The position numbers and the translations under genes were made by a program. A model generated the notes under the pieces. That model searched no databases and was not told where the DNA came from. It saw only the letters and a list, made by a program, of their open reading frames with translations. Shown in pieces: positions 31,671 through 44,249 of a stretch of 64,000 bases of DNA. The stretch lies in contig NGZR01000001.1 of the NCBI GenBank assembly GCA_002197995.1, positions 2,294,001 to 2,358,000 on the forward strand. Direction: 5' to 3'. The stretch's first letter is position 1. Every line of letters begins with the position of its first letter. This DNA is from Gaeumannomyces sp. JS-464 (Eukaryota; Ascomycota; Sordariomycetes; Magnaporthales; Magnaporthaceae).

Positions 31671-31873
31671 TGTTACGGGAATCAAGGGCAGAGAGACAAG
31701 GGCTGCAATAAACCCTGGATTCATTGATACAATACAAAGGTGATGGGACAGTAGGCAATCGGTGCGGTGCACCGAGCCCAATCGCCTAGGGCTAAGTACC
31801 TGGGTCCGTCACGTGACCCGCGACCAGTGGGTCCTGGAGCGGCCAGCCCGTGAGGGCGCGCCGCGCCACAACA
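31671..31873 (-). repeat. gypsy-type LTR, apparently solo
   Basis: Begins TGTTACGGGAATCA and ends GCGCGCCGCGCCACAACA, minus orientation of the 196-bp LTR family; 203 bp. No primer-binding site or interior next to it. No clear 5-bp duplication. Confidence 0.6.
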
Positions 31874-34419
31874 GCTGCTGTTGTTCTTTCTTGTCTGCAG
31901 TGCCTCTCCCTACCAACGCAGCTGCCTGGGGATCCAGGACGAAAACCCCAACTAGGTAAGAAGCTCAGTGGGCGGAACACCCCAACGGAGGGCTCCGTTG
32001 GCTCCGCACCGCGGCACTCTTCTTTCCTAACAGGCAAAGACGGCTGCGCCGATGTCGCCACCCCGGCGCCCGGCTAGCAAACCAAACCGTGGCTGTGTGC
32101 CCGAGGGGAAAAGCAGGCGACAAGACTAAACCCCTAAAGTCTGGTCGTCGTCAGGGTCGAGCCGCGTCGCCATCCCTTGGGCGCTGCTTCGGCTTCGGGT
32201 GCCTGGCTCGCGATCGGCGTAAGGTTGCATTTGATGTAGGTTTTTTTCCCAAACCTGGAAATACCCCATCCATCAGGCGCGCTAGGTCGGCGACACCGCA
32301 ACACCGCAGAAGCTCTATCTCCATGCATATTTACATCTACGTTGTTACCCGGCTCTGCTGCGAACGCATTTACCTAATATACCTAACTAGGCAGGTAGGT
32401 AGTCAAACGCCAACCCGAAGCTCATGTCATTTGGCCAATATCCCGACAGGGGCCTGAGCATGGACAACTGCAACCTTGCCCAAGCGGCAGGCATTGTCGC
32501 TCATATAGGAGGGGTAGGTTTGAACGTGCAATACCACCAGCCCAAGAGGAAACACGATGCATTGGCTGCCATGTAGGTATCGGTTCTTGCGTGCTCGACT
32601 CGTCGCGCGTATTTCGTTCAAGACTTGCGGGAGGGGAGAGACAATCGTCCACCAGACGGGTATCAGAGGTGGGCATGTCCGGCAGTTGAGTTGAGACGCG
32701 TCACCGTCTTTTTGGCGGGTAAAAAAACGCCGGACCTTTCAGTTTGGGGGCCCTCCCGGCGCGCGACGAGGGCCAGCCCAACATTTCGCCCACCTAGGTA
32801 GTCCCCGGGCCTTTTGTTGGCGAGCTCTGCCCCAACGACAAAGGGCTATCCGTGAGGGGGACAACGAGCTCCGGCGTAGCGGGACAGATGGCGGCGGCGA
32901 AAGGCTAACCACCCACCCAGCTTTAGCATCAGCCGTCGAGGGCGGCACGAGTGCGCATTAGTGAGCACACCGCCTTGGCAGTATGATTGGAGAGATGCAC
33001 AGGTGCGATGCTCGGCTTCACCCTGCTCGCCTGCGTGCGTGCCTGCCTGCCTGCCTGCCTGCCTGCCTGACTTTACTGGCTGGCGTTTTCGCCACCGGCC
33101 TTTTCGGCCTCGGCCGTGTTCAACCCTTATTTCCCCTTTTGGTTTTGCCTCTCATGCACTTCTTTGCCCTGCTTCTCTGCCTCCCCTCGTCCCCTCATCG
33201 AGATTTAGACCTCCATTCCCACAAAGGTAGGTACCTAGTTAGATGTACCTCGGCCTCACCGGCTCGCTCATTTCAACACGCAGCCGCATACACTCCATCC
33301 CTCCCTAACCATTGGAGGCAGGAGGTTCTTATAGGCCATATCGTGCCCGTGGCAGCCGTGGGTAGTTAAAGCAGGTAGGCCTAGCGCCCGCCTACCTACG
33401 GGAGGAACATGAATAGCAGAATTGTGGGGTCTGGAAAAGCGCGTGTTTAGGGGTGCACCACAAATCGGAGCATTTGTTGGCACGCCAAAAAAGCCCGAAG
33501 TCTTGACTTCTCGCGCCCGCAAAGGGCTAACGTGGCCCTCGAAACCGTTGTCAGTTGCGAAAAAATTCAGGGGATTGGACATTCTGTCATACTGCCAAAT
33601 TGAAGGTCCACCGGTCCCGCTCGGCACTTCGCCCGCTATTTTTGGCAAAAAAAAAAAAAAGAGAGAGACTCGGGATATCGTCAGGTATATCAGCAGCTAC
33701 AAACAGCCATCCAAAAAGGAGAGTTGCAGACTGCGATAGGCAAAATAAAAGGGTTTGTAGCGTTGAAAGCCCTAGTTTGTATATTTATCCATCACATTTT
33801 CGTTGTCAGGACTGCCAGAGTTGCCCAGGAATGAACGCCACAGCTGAAATCCGCTCTCTGTTTCGCGTCAATTGTGAGCAAGATAACCATAATTGTATAG
33901 GTGATTTTCTATTGCCTTATTTTGCTCTGTTTCGCACTCGAACCTCACCCTACAGACGACGCAATCCTGTTGGTGGGTTTCCACCCGCGGCTTGCACCAG
34001 CCGTGCCCGGGGGGGCCGGTTTTGGCGCAAGGCGACAGACACATCATGAATACACTTGGATGCTTGGACGCTACCAATTCACACGCCCCCCCTCTCCCCT
34101 GGAATCGCTCTCTGGGTTTCTTTACGGAGCATCAAACGCCCAAACCAGTCTTCAAGTCATCGCCAGGTTATATCTATCCCACCAGCAACGATCGCATCCT
34201 GCCCGGTCCCCAAGTATAAATTGGATCAGCCGCCGCCGCCTCCAATCGTTTGCTGGCCGTGCTCGCCATGCTGCATCACATTCTCCCTCCACGAGCTTTT
34301 CTCCCTTTTACAAGCAAGCCCGCCTTTCTCGGGCGTACTCGCCGGGCCACTTTGAGCTCCGTCCTCCTCCTTTCTCCGAGACCACCCCCTTCCTACCGCC
34401 GTCGAGAGAGACCGCATCC
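31874..34419. other. intergenic, low-complexity tracts
   Basis: No gene recognised. Holds a (TGCC)n tract at about 33037-33068, an A run at about 33647-33660 and several ACCTAGGTAGGTA palindromes. The last 350 bases are pyrimidine-rich and serve the gene at 34420. Confidence 0.5.
34215..34220 (+). promoter_or_regulatory. TATA box candidate
   Basis: TATAAA 205 bp upstream of the ATG at 34420, followed by a pyrimidine-rich leader. The paralogous locus has TATAAA at 36744, 195 bp before its ATG. Confidence 0.5.
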
Positions 34420-34677
34420 ATGTCCAGCAACAACAGCGACCAAGGCGTCTGGGTCAACGTGTCCCGCACCTGGGGATCTCAGACCTGGCAAGGCGAGCAG
34501 CCGCCGGCTGGCGCCGGCGACACCACCAGCCCCATGGCCCGCTGGCTCGCCGAACCGAGCCGCTCCTCGCCACACAACACCATCCTCCAAGTGCGCAAGC
34601 AAGAAGACGGCGCCTCGGGGGCCGCCGCCCCCGCGCCTTCGACCAACCACGCTGCGTCCGGCTCGACTAGGGGCTAG
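34420..34677 (+). CDS. small Trp-containing disordered protein, copy 1
   Basis: 85 residues, starting MSSNNSDQGVWVNVSRTWGS and containing QTWQGEQPPAGAGDTTSPMA and RWLAEPSRSS, ending NHAASGSTRG. It is Ser/Ala/Gly-rich with four spaced Trp and is predicted to be largely disordered, with no signal peptide or membrane segment. I do not know the family. Support for it being a gene: a related sequence at 36939 keeps the start context, the VSRTW-GAQT and WLAEP motifs and the ASGST-stop end; both have a TATA box and a pyrimidine-rich leader at similar distances, as in strongly expressed fungal genes. No intron is needed. Confidence 0.55.
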   Translation: MSSNNSDQGVWVNVSRTWGSQTWQGEQPPAGAGDTTSPMARWLAEPSRSSPHNTILQVRKQEDGASGAAAPAPSTNHAASGSTRG

Positions 34678-36743
34678 CTGGGCTGGCCCAAACCACCTGC
34701 AGGGTCGTGCAAAAAGGACGGGATGTACATAGCAGATATATTCATGGTTGATACTGCTCAGGGGAATATTGCAGTGCCAAAGGCGGCCGGGAAAACGGGC
34801 ACCAGCATAGCACCGGGAGGCATACACCCGTTAGGGACGCTGGAAAGCAGAACCACCGGGGGAGGTATCTGCCGTCTCATAGTCACCGCAGCCGGTGTTT
34901 TGAAGCACTAGAGCATGGTCATGTCAGCGGGTTGTGTCCACGAAGCGGGAAGATTTTGGGTTTGTACGGCGCGTCGGATAGAAGAAAATAATAGTGGGGC
35001 TTTCTGGCCGGGCCGTTGCCGTCACCCTGCCCGGGGTCTCGGGGTGAAGCACGCACCGATGTGGCACGCGAGTGGCTTGTTCGTATATGTTAGCCCAGCC
35101 GACTAGCTCTCGGTCTAGAAGCACCCCGCCCGACATGGCGACCTCCGTTTTCACCATGACGTGCACGCCTGCGCCGCCTATCGTCGCCGGCGGCTGGTGG
35201 TTGTGGCCTGTAAGGCACCAGACTGGCCCTTTGGTTCCGCTGGGCCAACCGGTTTCGCCCAAGGGCGGGGGGTTTTCCAGGCGCGCGCGCCCTTTGAGTG
35301 GGCGACCATTCGTGGACCGTTTTGTGGCTGCTCAAGCCGGGCAAGCGGCTTGAATCCGGCTGTTTTATCTTTCTTTCTTTTCTTTTACTGCATTCGACTC
35401 GACTCGAGCCTTACCGTAGGCTGGCGGACCAGGTCTATTGTTTATCGGCCCCCATCGATCGAAAAACATTTTGCACTGTATCGTTCCAACGACGTGAAGG
35501 TGCAGGAAGGGCCCATTGCGCAAGAAGGGGCCCGCCAGACAAGAATAAACAGGAGGACAGCTAGGAGGGGAGGGCCGCAGGGCTGGATTGGGGTCGCTCG
35601 GCTTTTTGGTTGGGCCAGCACGACCAAGCCTGCCAGCCGGTCTTTGCTTTTTTTTTCCTGGTAAGGCAAGGGTGTGCCGGCTTTCATGTGAGCTTATGCA
35701 TGGAGGTTTAGCCCTGTCGGTCGAATTGTGGTAAGGGGTTGAAGGGAAAGGGGACTCGCGCTAGAGCCACACCACCACCGCCAGCCAATCCGCGCTTGTC
35801 GGCGATAGGGGAAATTGGTAGGAGATGATGTACGGAGCACCAGATACTTCTATCGCTGCCGCCGCTTAGGGAAATTGTGTGCGTAAAAACGGCTGTGAGG
35901 GGTTTGGTGTGTCGCTATCGAGTCCAGTGCCTCCAATCCTTGGCTTCGACACTTGGTCGGACTAATGGGCTGGCCCGCGCAACGGGGCGTGTGTGGTTCG
36001 CACGGCACCTTGGGGAATCCAGTGGGGTGGTGGCTACGGGCCCGGAGTTGTGTTCGATGCGCGAATGTGCGCCGGAGATAAAAATGCGCGAAAGAGAGAA
36101 GAGGCTGATTAGCGAAAGCCTCTTAAAATGCAAATGGGCCACCCGCTTGCGGTTTTGCGAAAGACGCGCTACCTAGAATGGCCATCTTCCTTGCAGGCTG
36201 TGACGCCAGTGTGCGGCGCATCGCACTGCAAAATGCAAGATACCGTTTAAGTGGCTCGCTGGCATAGTCAACTGGTATGGAGGGATTGCCGCGTGCATCG
36301 TTGCAAGTTGCGACCCCCTTGTCGACAACGACCGGCCAGTAGAAAGGTGGCGCGGGCCTCCATCCGCGATGTTGCCGAGGCTGGCGCCACCGCATCAGAT
36401 CCCTCCCGGGCATGGCATCGATCAAATTAACGAGACGGGATTGGGCGGACGGGACGAAACGAGGAGTTTGTGTTGACAGCAGTCGCTTCCACGCGCACCG
36501 GAGTCGACTCCGGCCAACCACCATTGGCTGAGAGTGAGGGGATTGGCTCCCTTACCCCTTCGCCCGCCCCACTTCACTCCTATCCAGGCACACCTCCATT
36601 TCCCGGGCGTCCGGCCAAGCAATCGTGATAATCGTTGGGGCCGCGCGCAGCCCAAGGACTGGAGGCATCGTGCCAGCCGCATCCAAAAAAGCCGTTACCC
36701 CTTACCAAACCCGTGTTTTTAATGCCCTCTCCCATTCAGTTTG
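34678..36743. other. intergenic, nothing recognised
   Basis: Open frames of up to 167 codons carry no motif. A T-rich tract lies at about 35360-35385 and the upstream half of the duplicated promoter at the end. Confidence 0.5.
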
Positions 36744-36749
36744 TATAAA
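36744..36749 (+). promoter_or_regulatory. TATA box candidate of the paralogue
   Basis: TATAAA within TTTGTATAAAAAAGG, 195 bp before the ATG at 36939; parallels the copy-1 promoter. Confidence 0.45.
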
Positions 36750-36938
36750 AAAGGCCGGATTTCCCCTGCTAGAATCGACCACGATCAACATGTCTCCCCA
36801 TCCTATTTCCTGCGATCTGCCTTCCCTCCCTTAAGGAGAACTCTGCGCTGCTGGCCATACACACCATCTTTTTGCCCTAAACCCTATCCCACTCCTTCCC
36901 TAAACACTCTCCCTTCCCGCCATCGAGCAGCCTAAGCC

Positions 36939-37226
36939 ATGTCGGGCAACAGCACACCACCCAAACACCTGGCAGCAGGTTTCCCGGACCTGGACCTGGG
37001 GAGCTCAAACCTCGCACGGCGCGCAGGCTGCTGGTGCCGCTGCCGCGCTGCCGCCGCCGCCGCCGATGACGCCGCTTTTGGCAACCCCATTATAGCCTGT
37101 TGGCTCGCTGAACCGGCCGGGTTCTCCCACTTTAACGCCATCGGCTAGGTCCGCTAGGGGCATAGCACCTATACTGCCCTTCCTGCCCCATCCACCCACC
37201 ACGCCACGTCCGGCTCGACTAAGTAG
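36939..37226 (+). pseudogene. small Trp-containing protein, broken copy 2
   Basis: Begins MSGNSTPPKH in one frame. A second frame then gives QQVSRTWTWGAQTSHGAQAA, matching VSRTWGSQTWQGEQ of copy 1; the first frame resumes as PIIACWLAEPAG, matching PMARWLAEPS; the end PSTHHATSGSTK-stop matches PSTNHAASGSTRG-stop. So the alignment to copy 1 needs several frame changes plus a TAG in between (37147). Read straight, the ORF gives 69 residues that lack the shared Trp block. This is a decayed or mis-assembled duplicate about 2.5 kb from copy 1 on the same strand. Confidence 0.5.
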
Positions 37227-38538
37227 TAGCCCATCCGGCTACCTTTTGGGAGCATGTCGATAGGACAAAGTTATCCAAGTCGGTTCTCAAGTCACGAAGA
37301 AGCATGCCGCGTCGCCATCCCCGTGTCGATGGTCTGTGTGCTTGAAAGCGACCGAAGGGAGGCTTGATACCTTTTGGTTTTCCGATCGGTGGTTCGTGTT
37401 TCGTGTAGGCGAGCCATTGCGCTGGCAACGAGTTGGGGCACGGAACGGAGGCCGAAGGTAAGAACAAGAAGATTGTAGGTTCCCAGTAAGCCAATGCACC
37501 TAGAGGTATCCACGGCACCTTAAAAAAGATCCAGCGACGTCGATGCATGGTGATTCGGGCCCGTTTTCCATGCTTGACTTGCTGGTGCATGTTAGCGCCA
37601 TGTTTCCAAGGCCCCACGAACGTTTTCCCCTGTGTTCCCCGTTTGCTAGGCCCTAGCGAGGGAAAGGAAGCTAGTACCAGAAATCAGCAAGTTAACACGT
37701 TTGATATGGAGACGAGGATCGACAGGTGCCATGCTGGTCGATTCCTAGCATGAAAACCAGTTTGCCGTGGTAGCCAGGCAAACGCGTGGCCTGGCGGCCG
37801 AATCCGATCGGCCTTATACTCGCGCGGGCTAAAAACGCCTCGCGAATCGACCCTTTGGGGATTAGCGCGGCAAAGCAACCTATCGTTTTCTAAGCAACCC
37901 GTCGTTTTTTTGGGACATTTTTTCCCACACAAATTAGCGGTAAATCAATGTACCTCTCCTTTTTTTTTTTTTTTTTTTTTTTTTTGCATAAAACGCCTAA
38001 CTGCATTAAGCTAAGGTTAGCTCCACCGCCAAGCCCCCTGGATATGTAACATGCTAACGAATTTATTATCGCAAATACGTAAAAATGAAGCTATTTAAGC
38101 GAGGGTTAAATTACGTTTTTTTTTTCGGTTTAATTAAAGCGATTAAACGCTTTTAACGCGGAAATATCGTTTTCTTTTATATTTATGCAATTAGGAAATA
38201 ATACCTCGTACTTTTTTATTATATTTGCTTTGCAAAAAGAATAGCAAAGCAAAATTTGCATTTTACTTTTCCTTTTAATAAGCTCGCACAACTTTCCAAA
38301 CCGTGCCCTCGTTTCGTTAAATAAGCTTCCACGGCGTGTAAGGAAAAAATACCTTAGTAAATTGCCAATTTGGAAAAAAATACGTCGTTTTTTGCCCTGC
38401 TAAATTATAAGCGCGCAAAAAGCAAAACGTTCTTTTGTAAAGCATGGAAGCGATTGTCGCGCTTTCAGCGTTATTATTAATATCGTTTAAAAAGCGTAGC
38501 TTCGCTTTTTAAAACGGCCTTTTAAAAGCTAACGAAGT
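37227..38538. other. intergenic, left border of the AT-rich block
   Basis: GC-moderate sequence changes at a 26-base T run (37960-37985) into strongly AT-rich DNA. No gene recognised on either side. Confidence 0.6.
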
Positions 38539-38800
38539 GTTACGACCAAAGCTGGAAAAAGGGGAGCGGCAAGCGAACAACTTAGAAAAAGCTCACTTAA
38601 CCCCCGCTAAGCGAAGTTACGTAATAGGCTTAAATAAACCCTAGCCTAATTTGTTAACTTAAAACACATTAACAAATTACGAGCCGCTTTGTTAATTTGT
38701 AATAAATTAACAAATTACGAGCCGTTTTGTTAATTTATAACAAATTAATAAATTACAATTGCTTTATTAAGTTAAAATAAATTAACAAATTATAACGGAA
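38539..38800 (+). repeat. LTR-like start with AT-rich tandem repeats
   Basis: Starts TGTTACGACCAAAGC and runs into about three ~45-bp units built on TTAACAAATTACGAGCCG. The same TGTTACGACCA start occurs on the minus strand ending at 54436, again next to tandem repeats, so this is probably the end of a RIP-mutated LTR family. Confidence 0.4.
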
Positions 38801-39108
38801 TATATGGAAAGTTTATAAGTGTTAAATAAGCAGCTAAAAATCGCACGAGGCTATTTACGGAAAGCGGAAAATTTACGGCCCGAAGCTTTATAGTAAAAAA
38901 TAACGTTTTCCTAATACGAAAGCTCCGGCACCGAAATTACCAGCCAAGCCGTTATGCACGAAAGTTGTGCAAGTTTTAAGTTAAATCCCGACTTCGGGAT
39001 TTGCTTTATACGATCGCACTTTTCGGCTTTTAGCATAAGATATATATATTAAAAAAAGCTTATACGATAAGCTTTTTTTGTATTTAAAAAATAAATAGCT
39101 TTTAAATA

Positions 39109-39480
39109 ACGTGGTTTACATATAAATGAATTAAATAAACGAGTGGATTACCGATACGCGTTTACGCGTTAATTAAACTTTATTTACGAATATTTCCATA
39201 ATAAATAATAGTAAACATAAACGACGAAAGCAAAATTATTTTAACTTTTTAAGCTATTAATTTAAATGCAAAGTTAAGCGTTCGGAATGCCGCCAAAATT
39301 TACGCGGTTAACTTTTTTACTTTCGCCCGGCGCAAAAACGGCCAATTTGCTCGACGCGATAGCATGCTTAAATTACGAAAATTAACGGAATCCCAAAAAG
39401 AAAACGCTTATTAAATACATATTTAAGCTAAATTCGCGAGCATTTTTTCCCCAGCCTTTTAGTGTTAAAAATATGGCCAA
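39109..39480 (+). mobile_element. pogo/Fot1-like element, 5' fragment
   Basis: Starts with ACGTGGTTTACAT after a TA, the same terminus as the pogo copy at 47976-49834. On the + strand decayed coding text gives LIKYIFKLNSRAF and PFSVKNMAN, the N-terminal DNA-binding region of pogo-type transposases. It is cut at 39480 by a gypsy LTR; the remainder is not found on the other side of that gypsy. Confidence 0.65.
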
Positions 39481-39676
39481 TGTTAAGGATCACCCTTACA
39501 AAAGAGACAGGGCTGCGATAAAGCGAAGGTTGATTTAACTATTTAAAAGTGAGGAATATAAAGAGGGGATTAGTGCGTTGCACCGGAACCCTCGTGCAGG
39601 GTTTTCACTTAGGCGGCCAAGCACGGGCCTTACAGCCACCGTGGCTTAGCGACTTTCTAAGCGCTACGCTACCACA
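39481..39676 (-). repeat. 3' LTR of G1
   Basis: 196 bp; on the + strand TGTTAAGGATCACC to CGCTACGCTACCACA. Fairly GC-rich on its inner side. Confidence 0.85.
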
Positions 39677-39719
39677 TTACCCCCCTCCGGAAAGGAAGGC
39701 ACAAGTCCGTCAGCCTTTT

Positions 39720-42700
39720 AGTTGTACTGGTCGCGTCTCTTCCTCCTTCCGTATCGGGGGATCACCTTTATTTCTTTTGGCTTGTTATCGTCCGGGTGGT
39801 CGTCGAGGACCCGATCGTCCTGCGCGGCTTTTAACCAAGCTTTTAGCCGCACCGAGGGACCCGGCTGGTTAGGATAGCTTTTATGGAAGGCTTTAACCAG
39901 CTCCAAAGAGTTTTTAAAATTAACGGCATCGTACTATTTGTCGTTTAGGTCCCAGCCTTTCTAATTTGCTTGGTATTATAGCTTTTTGTAATACTTTCGC
40001 GAGCTTTTAATCCGGTTTACCTCGTATTCGGACCCGGCTCCCAGGCTGGCCTTTTTAACGAGCTTACCGGCTGGTTTTGGTGGCTTTTATCCCGGTAAAA
40101 GGTCCTTTGGGTATCGACGCAGTCGATTAACGTGGAACACTATTTGTCCCTTCCAGCTTGGGGGCATTTCCAGCTCGAATAAATGCCCGACCATCGCTTT
40201 AATAAAGAAGTGCCTTTTCGTTAATAGGTAGTCGAGTTTATCGCTTAAGCGGTTCGTCGCTTTAATTTTTTTAACGATAAACACCCGATTACTTACGCCA
40301 AAGCCGGGGGTATGGCGATGCTTATTCGCTTATTCGGTTATCTGATTTTGCACTTCCTAAATAAAACTTTTAGCAAAATCCGTATATTTTTTTATACGCC
40401 TGGATTAATCCTATGCTTTTTGCCTTAATAACCTTTTTTTAGCCGTAATACCTTTTTATTTTTATATCCGTTTTTGCTAATCCCAATGGCAAAACGGGGC
40501 CATTCCGATAGTAACCTTATAAGGGGAAAAACCTTTTAAAAATTCGTAAAGTATAAATGCTTGCACTTAGTTTATAACCGGGATGGCTTTCGACTAATCG
40601 TTTTAAAAGTAGCTTATAAACGGTTTTAAACGTTGGTTTAAATACTTATTTATAATTTTTGCCTGCTTTACCGATTAGGAATGGCCGGCCGATAATAACT
40701 TTTATTAAATGCCTAGTATTTTGAAAAGCTCGTTAATAAAATCGGCGATAAATTGGGGTTTTTAATCGGAGCCAATGGTTAACGGGAAACCGTAAACCTT
40801 ATATAAGCCCTCGTACTACATTTTAGCCGCGTTTCGGGCTATAACCGTTTGTTAGCACGGTATCGTTTATACCCGTTTGCTTAAAGCGTTTACTATTATT
40901 AAAGCGTTATTAAAGCCTTTTTTATTAGGGTGGAAGCTTTTAAAATCGATAATAAAATAGGCCCTCGGCTTTTGGGCCACCGGAATGGAGTGTAATAAGC
41001 CTAGTATTTTGTTTTTTAAAACTTTGGATAATCGGTAAAAACAGTTGTTAATATAACGGTCGACTTTTGCTATTTGCTTTAACCACTAGTAATTTCCGGC
41101 TACTAATTTCCGTGTTTTATTCCTGCCCGGGTGCGCGGATGGTAAGCGGTCGTAAACTTTTCGTATAATCGCGGTCCGCACGAAAAGGATTTCGGCTATT
41201 TACTATTAAACGGCCCTTATGTAAAAAAAGGCTATCGCTGGTTAAAAACCAGCCTTTTTCGTTTTTCCGGGCCTTTTTTCGGTATGCTTCCAGGTTTTCC
41301 GCCTTTTTATTGCTTTTAAAAAACCTTTAATAAAAAGCATTTCCGTTAAAATCGTCGGTGGTTCGCTTTGCGTCGAAATCTTTTCCTAAAAAGGTAACTC
41401 CGGTTCCGCTTTTTCCACCACTTCGGAAAGCGGGGTCGGCAAAAAGTAAAGCTCCAATTCCCAAATTCCTAAATAATTAACGCTTTTTGTTTCGTTAATT
41501 AGCTTAAAAATTTTTAAGGTTTTTCGGCGATTTGCTTTTCCTTTTAGGAGGTTAATTTTTTTATTTCCTTGTAAGCGTATCGGCCGCCGCGTTAGCGCTG
41601 CCGGGTTTATAAATAATTTAAAAGTGGAATTGCGATAAGACATTTGCTTAACCCGCTCATTTTATATTAAAAAATCTTTATTAAAAAGTACTTTAAGGCT
41701 TTATAATCGGTTATTATTAAAAAAGGCTTTATATATTGAAATTCGATAAGCTTTACCCGTTAATGCTGCATCGCTTTCATTATAATTAACAGCTTTTTAT
41801 TATAAGCTTCGTAATTTAATTCCGCACTATTTATGGTTTTTGAAAAAAACGCGATTAGGTGCCAATTTCCAGTAGTGGAATCCTATTAGTTTAAAATTCC
41901 AATAACCATCCCGTTCGACGCATTTATTTCGAGCCTCGTAGGAAAATGGTGCTGGAAATGTTAAAACACGGGGAAGCTTAACAGCCGTTTTTTTAACTAA
42001 TCGAAAGCGTTTAACATTGGGTATTTTATAAAAAAAAAACGTTTTTTTTTAACTAAATTCGATAAAAGTTTCGCGGTTCGGTTGTATTTTGCCATAAATT
42101 TGCGGTAAAAATTGCAAAATTTTAAAAAAGATTGCACTTTTTTAACCGTAATTAGTTATTTCCATTTTTTGTTACGGATTCGTGCTAAGCACGGATTACG
42201 TGGTTTAAAAAGTGCCTTTTGGGCCAGGACTTTTGTATATAAGGGCCGCTTTAAGCCCTTTAAAAACGAGGACCGTTTCCACCCTTTTCTCTCCTTATTT
42301 TGTAAATTAACACCACTTCGGCACCCACTAGGCAACCCTTTTTATAGCTTAACCTATCACATTTTTAACCATTTTAAGCTTTTCGGGGTTAATAGCGATA
42401 TTTTCGGTGCTAATAACAAAATTTAAAAATTTGGTTTTGGTAATATAAAACTCGCACTTTTTTAAATCGGCTTATAACCCGGCTTTTTATAAGCGTTTAA
42501 GCATTTTACGAACGTGGATCCGGTGTTTTTTAAAGCTATTAAACCAAATGAAAATATCGTCCATATACGCTAAATAAAAGTTATTTAAGTAATTTATTAA
42601 TGCCGTGTTAATAAAACGCTAAAAAGTAACCGGTCCGTTAGTAAACCCGAAAAATAGCACTTTGTATCGGAAAATGCCGTATTTCGTTTGGAAAATCGTT

Positions 42701-43900
42701 AAATCCTCGTTACCAGGGAAAAGTTTTATCCGGTGGAAAGCTTAACGGATGTCGATTTTGGAAAATATTTTAGCTTTTCCCATTTTCGCCATCGTTTTTT
42801 CGATTAAAAGCAATAGGTATACATTTTTTTTAATTAAGGCATTAAAACGGCGGTAGTTTATATAAAAGCGAAAGCTTTCGTTACCTTTTTTAACGAAAAG
42901 GATAAAAGCCGTTTAAAGTGCTATAAACGTTTCGATAAAGCCTTTTTGCAAAAAAAAATTTAAATAAGCTTGGCACGTTTTTAGCTTTTTTAAAACATTT
43001 TATATAAAAGGCTATATTTTAATTCCTTTTATTCACCTGGCTATAGTTTGATATAATGGTTTACCCCCGGTCGAAAAAGTGGCATTTTATCAAACTCGGC
43101 TTTGTTAAAACTCCTAAGCAAATCGTAATATTTTCGAAGAACTTTTTCCAAAGCCTTTTATTTTAAAATTTCGTTATCGAAAAAAACGTTTTTCTTTATT
43201 AAAGCTTTTCGTTTTTTATTTTAAACGAAGCGTTCGATTCTTCTTAATATCGTTACCGTCGATGTCGCTTTGTTTTTATTAGTAAAAATTTGATAAAATC
43301 TTATTACTAATAGCACTAAAATGTTTATACGATACTTATACCATTTTACGGCGTTTCGTTTTAAAATATATTTTTTTCGAGCATTTTTTAGCGTTTTACG
43401 CCGTAAAAGCGGGCTACGTTCGCGTTTTAGGGTCGGCAAAAAGTGTATAAGTGCATTTTTTAACTCGCTTTTATTTTTCGCAATTCCGCGTTTTACCGCG
43501 CCTTTTTTTCCAAACGTAAAAATCTTTTGGTTTCCGGGATTCGATTGTTATAGCTTCCTGTGTTTTATAATGCGGGTTTAAACCGAGTTTGCTCGGCGGT
43601 TTTTTAAAAGATTTCGATGCGGTTTTTTACCGTTTTGCCGTTTTTTTTTCTTTTATTTTCGCGGTTATAACTTTATTATAACGGAATACTTTTTAATTTT
43701 ATTTAATCGACGAGGATGTTATAATAATCGAAGAATTTCCAGTTTAAAATAACGTTTTGCAATATATCGATTACCAAAAAATAAACGTTATTAAATTAAC
43801 GGTTTTAAATGCGAAATAAACCTTTTAAAACCACGTTAATAAATTGCATCCCGTTATTTTTATATCCGCTTATTGCTTAGGGAATAAAATCGTTAAATAT
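39720..43900 (-). pseudogene. gypsy pol remnant: RT, RNase H, integrase, chromodomain
   Basis: The reverse-transcriptase active site survives as AYMDDIFIW (about 42545-42570). Downstream, the integrase C-terminal module reads GHLFELEMPPSWKGQIVFHV then NRLRRYPKDLLPG (40284-40087), and a chromodomain follows as SEYEVNRIKSS ... KGWDLNDK-YDAVNFKNS (about 40040-39900) and LVKAFHKSYPNQPG. The longest open piece upstream is 41643-41386. Many stops make it inactive. The chromodomain type (WxGWD-D--YxAxxFKNSP) fits fungal chromoviruses, which use it to target heterochromatin. Confidence 0.8.
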
Positions 43901-44249
43901 CAAGGTTTTTAATAACTTTTTCATTTTTTTAACGAATGTTAAACTTATAAAAATATAGCCGTTAGCCTCGGTATTAGCCAATGCTTTTGCAAAAAAAATA
44001 GTTTATTAAATGTAATTGCTAAGTTTAAAACGAAAGCTTTACCATTTAAATAACGAGCGAGGAAATCGCAAAACAGTTTTTTTTTAAATATTAACACCGA
44101 CGGTATTTTTAAAAAAGGGTTTGGTTATAATTGCTTTAAAATCACGCTTTTCCCAAATCTTTTTAATTTTTTAATTTTTTTATTACATCGTTTAAAGCGG
44201 GTTATTAACTCGTTAACCCGATTAAAAATGGTAATTTTAGGTTTAAAAC

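Noticed and set aside
34420..37226. Two-gene toxin/antidote or spore-killer pair
   Set aside because: The two ORFs are paralogues of one gene, not different partners, and nothing indicates toxicity.
38640..38800. CRISPR-like spaced repeats
   Set aside because: Units are contiguous AT-rich tandem repeats with no unique spacers, in a eukaryotic setting.
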